From assembly GCA_028290765.1 (NCBI GenBank), contig JAQGJF010000574.1, positions 1 to 7,493 on the forward strand: 7,493 bases of DNA, written 5' to 3'. Shown here piece by piece: positions 5,540 through 7,493 of this stretch (its first letter is position 1; the number at the start of each line of letters is the position of its first letter). This DNA is from Tardiphaga sp. (GTDB lineage Bacteria; Pseudomonadota; Alphaproteobacteria; Rhizobiales; Xanthobacteraceae). The position numbers and the translations under genes are program-made. Under the pieces are notes generated by a model. It was not told the DNA's origin. It ran no database searches and worked only from the letters and a program-made list of their open reading frames with translations.

Positions 5540-6091
5540 TCACTGAACGAAGTCGCCGCACTTCGCAATCGCGGTATCGGCGCTGCCCCACGGCATGATC
5601 GGGACCGAGGACGTCGAGTTTTTCGGCGATCCTTCGATCAGCCTGTCTGAATAGACCATGTAGACCAGCACATTGCGCTTGGCGTCGCAGCCGCGGACGA
5701 TCTGCATTTTCTTGAAGAACAGCGAACGGCGCTGACGGAACATGTCGTCGCCCTGCTCCATCTTGCCCTTGAAATGGATCGGGCCGATCTGGCGGCAGGC
5801 CAGCGATATATCCGAGACCTCCTCCGCCAGCCCGAGCCACCCCTTGAAGCCGCCCTTTTCGGGCACCGTGAAGTGACACGCCACCCCTTCCACCTCGGGG
5901 TCGTCGACGCCGTAGGTGGCGAGCTTGTCGTTCGGGCTGATCCATTTGAACACGGTCGAGCGCCGGAAGATCAGATCCGGCTCGTCGGCGGCACGCGCCA
6001 TCGATCCCGTCAGCAGGGCGGTTGCCATGAGCGCCAGGAGCGCCGGGATCCAACGCTTCAGGCGGCCGGTGCGGGAAATGTCGGGTGTCAT
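5540..6091 (-). CDS. creA: CreA family periplasmic protein
   Basis: A 183-residue CreA homologue, an exported protein found widely in proteobacteria. Its biochemical role is unknown, even though in E. coli creA lies next to the creBCD two-component genes. Residues 11-35 form a signal peptide (LKRWIPALLALMATALL, then SMARA, cleavage before Ala35). Family landmarks are STVFKWISPNDK (45-56), DDPEVEGVACHF (63-74), GGFKGWLGLAEEVSDISLAC (80-99), CRQIGPIHFKGK (99-110), CDAKRNVLVYMVYSD (135-149) and EGSPKNSTSSVPIMPWG (153-169). Cys72 and Cys99 sit in segments that also carry Cys in E. coli CreA. Two more cysteines (135, 178) and a C-terminal extension of about 15 residues follow. The ATG at 6091 was chosen over one at 6157 because it has GGAGA 5 bases upstream and gives a normal signal peptide. 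No creBCD-like genes lie in the window, so it appears to be a stand-alone gene. Confidence 0.93.
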   Translation of the reverse strand: MTPDISRTGRLKRWIPALLALMATALLTGSMARAADEPDLIFRRSTVFKWISPNDKLATYGVDDPEVEGVACHFTVPEKGGFKGWLGLAEEVSDISLACRQIGPIHFKGKMEQGDDMFRQRRSLFFKKMQIVRGCDAKRNVLVYMVYSDRLIEGSPKNSTSSVPIMPWGSADTAIAKCGDFVQ

Positions 6092-6105
6092 CAAATTCTC
6101 CGTCA

Positions 6106-6140
6106 ACGAGGTCTTTGCTATGTGGGGGCCGCGACCTCGT
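6106..6140. repeat. 8-bp inverted repeat in the creA leader
   Basis: ACGAGGTC (6106-6113) and GACCTCGT (6133-6140) are exact reverse complements around a 19-base spacer. It lies just upstream of the creA Shine-Dalgarno sequence, so in the creA transcript it could form a stem beside the ribosome site. A second dyad, AACGGC-GATCG-GCCGTT, lies at 6161-6177. Both are modest in length for such a GC-rich sequence. Confidence 0.35.
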
Positions 6141-6197
6141 CCGGAAAGGTTCTGCACCGCAACGGCGATCGGCCGTTAAGAGAATGTGAGGCTTTTT

Positions 6198-6215
6198 TGC
6201 TACTGTAGCAGTCAA
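6198..6215. promoter_or_regulatory. Possible operator dyad beside a -35-like element between creA and the L,D-transpeptidase gene
   Basis: TGCTACTGTAGCA (6198-6210) is a perfect dyad of two 6-bp arms around one T. On the minus strand it directly adjoins TTGACT (6215-6210), a near-consensus -35 for creA, so the dyad would lie in the spacer of that promoter. No convincing -10 follows at 16-18 bases (GCCTCA), which weakens the promoter call. The 203-bp region between the two divergent genes must hold both promoters. Confidence 0.3.
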
Positions 6216-6294
6216 TTAGCCGCAGAACGACGGGCACCGCTGGTGAACCCATCTCGCGTCTGCAACACTAAATCTGGACGGGCTGGATTCGAGG

Positions 6295-7493
6295 ATGGCA
6301 GGCGTGAATTTGCATCAGGGTTCGGCTTTGACCGAACCGCAGCGGTTTTTCTCCCGGAAAGCTGATTTTCTCAACAATACGGCATTTTCGAACTCATTTT
6401 GGCGGATCGCGGTTTTGACCGCGGCTGGCTTTCTCGCAACCGCGCCCGGCGCGGAAGCGGCGACTTTCTGGGGTGATTCCGATATCGGAATTTCCCGTCC
6501 ACTGCCGCCCGGACCGCAGCAGCGACGTCACAAAGCCCGGCGCCACCAGGGTGTCGCGAAGGGCGAGAGCGCGGTGAAGGAATCCGCCAAGCCGCAGGGA
6601 CCTCTGGTCATCGCCATCTCGATCGAACGGCAGACCCTCAAAGTATACGACGCCAACGGGTTCTTTGCCGAGACGCCGGTTTCCACCGGCATGCGCGGCC
6701 ATTCGACGCCGATGGGCGTTTTCAGCATCATCCAGAAACACAAATTCCACCACTCCAACATCTATAGCGGCGCGCCGATGCCCTATATGCAGCGGATCAC
6801 CTGGTCCGGCGTGGCCATGCATGCCGGCGTGCTCCCGGGTTATCCGGCGTCGCACGGCTGCATCCGCATGCCCATGAGCTTCGCCATGAAAATGTGGGGC
6901 TGGACCAAGATGGGCGCGCGGGTGGTCGTGACCCCCGGCGAGATGACCCCGAGCCAGTTTTCGCACCCGCTGCTGACGGCCCAAAAACCGGCGCCGTCGC
7001 CGGTTGCGTCCGCGGTGCCTTCCACCACGAAATCCGACAAGGCTCGCCTCGCGGATGTGGCCATCGCGCCCGCCGTCAGCGAGGCGGCGCCGGCCATCAA
7101 GCGCGAACAGGCCCGGACTGCGGATGCCAGCAGCGCCTTGCCGGCATCGCGAAGCCCCGCGACCATGTCCGACGCAGCGCCGTCCGCAAGCGGTCCGGCG
7201 CCGATGGCGAGGACCGGCGACACATCCACTGCCGAGGCGAAGCCGGACACGGCCGAGGCGAAGCCGGAAGCCGCAGAAAACGTGGCCAAGAGCACCGAGA
7301 CAGCAGCAGCGTCGACGGACAAGCCGGTTGAGGACAAGCTGCCTGACACTAAAACGGCTGAGACGACTGCAACCGACGCGAAGGTTGTCGAGGCCGCCGA
7401 GTCCGACAAACCCGAAATCAGACCGACATTGACCGATCACGCGATGTCGGCACCCGCGCCGGAAGCCGCGATGGCCGAAGCAGCGAAGCCCGA
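6295..7493 (+). CDS. L,D-transpeptidase (YkuD domain) with long Ala/Pro/Lys/Glu-rich tail, 3' end missing
   Basis: An exported enzyme of the YkuD family, which makes 3-3 peptidoglycan cross-links or attaches lipoproteins to peptidoglycan through a catalytic cysteine. The frame is open from 6295 to the right edge (399 codons) with no stop in the window. Residues 38-55 form a signal peptide core ending AEA, after an unusually long N-region. A basic stretch RRHKARRH (77-84) follows. The YkuD domain spans about 103-216 and carries the full active site: His176 in GVAMHAG, and SHGCIR (186-191) with Cys189. Beyond residue ~217 comes a tail of at least 180 residues rich in Ala, Pro, Thr, Lys and Glu, which probably spans the periplasm or tethers the enzyme. 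The ATG at 6295 has GAGG directly adjacent, which is poor spacing; the GTG at 6304 uses the same GAGG at 9 bases and may be the true start. Confidence 0.9.
   Translation, partial: MAGVNLHQGSALTEPQRFFSRKADFLNNTAFSNSFWRIAVLTAAGFLATAPGAEAATFWGDSDIGISRPLPPGPQQRRHKARRHQGVAKGESAVKESAKPQGPLVIAISIERQTLKVYDANGFFAETPVSTGMRGHSTPMGVFSIIQKHKFHHSNIYSGAPMPYMQRITWSGVAMHAGVLPGYPASHGCIRMPMSFAMKMWGWTKMGARVVVTPGEMTPSQFSHPLLTAQKPAPSPVASAVPSTTKSDKARLADVAIAPAVSEAAPAIKREQARTADASSALPASRSPATMSDAAPSASGPAPMARTGDTSTAEAKPDTAEAKPEAAENVAKSTETAAASTDKPVEDKLPDTKTAETTATDAKVVEAAESDKPEIRPTLTDHAMSAPAPEAAMAEAAKP
7231..7268 (+). repeat. 17-bp direct repeat, period 21, within the transpeptidase tail
   Basis: GCCGAGGCGAAGCCGGA occurs at 7231-7247 and exactly again at 7252-7268. 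The 21-base period is seven codons and encodes AEAKPDT then AEAKPEA. It is a small in-frame duplication in a low-complexity region, of the kind produced by replication slippage. Confidence 0.85.

Noticed and set aside
6394..7440. 348-residue ORF on the minus strand
   Set aside because: It is antisense to the L,D-transpeptidase, whose YkuD active-site motif is complete. The ORF is Arg/Gly/His-rich with no recognisable domain, a typical shadow of a GC-rich gene.
1..7493. tRNA, rRNA, CRISPR array, insertion-sequence ends or phage genes
   Set aside because: I found no regularly spaced repeats, transposase motifs, terminal inverted repeats or recognisable structural RNA on either strand by eye.

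Overview
The window is GC-rich, with high G/C at third codon positions, and reads like the chromosome of an alphaproteobacterium. The style of the genes (sorbosone-dehydrogenase-like protein, short secreted proteins, CreA, a YkuD transpeptidase with a long Ala/Pro tail) fits Bradyrhizobium or a close relative such as Rhodopseudomonas, Nitrobacter or Afipia. This assignment is by resemblance only. I see no tRNA, rRNA, transposon or CRISPR array.

Left part (1-3853), metabolic. A class A flavoprotein aromatic hydroxylase of the phenol 2-monooxygenase / 3-hydroxybenzoate 4-monooxygenase type is cut by the left edge and runs rightward to 1585. It overlaps tail-to-tail by 20 bp with a leftward gene for a membrane-anchored PQQ-type sugar (sorbosone-like) dehydrogenase (1566-2873). 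Next comes a leftward classical short-chain dehydrogenase (3008-3853). The three are oxidoreductases, but nothing here proves a shared pathway.

Middle part (3966-5204), small secreted proteins, all leftward. There is a 120-residue secreted protein with four cysteines (3966-4328). There are also two 53-residue precursors (4377-4538 and 4805-4966) that are clear paralogues of each other, about 60% identical by hand alignment. Each has a signal peptide, an invariant LPGIGTFSYNGS core in a predicted 28-residue mature peptide, and the same ribosome-binding leader. Upstream of the first peptide gene lie a FixK/FNR-type box, a -10-like hexamer at class II spacing, and a perfect 13-bp inverted repeat at the predicted transcription start. 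This is the most novel-looking part of the window. I do not recognise the peptide family.

Right part (5205-7493), envelope. A weakly supported 96-residue rightward ORF (5205-5495) converges on a leftward creA (5540-6091). A divergent intergenic region with several dyads separates creA from a rightward L,D-transpeptidase (6295 to beyond the right edge), which has the full YkuD active site and a long low-complexity C-terminal tail. From 3966 onward, every gene except the weak ORF encodes a protein with an export signal.
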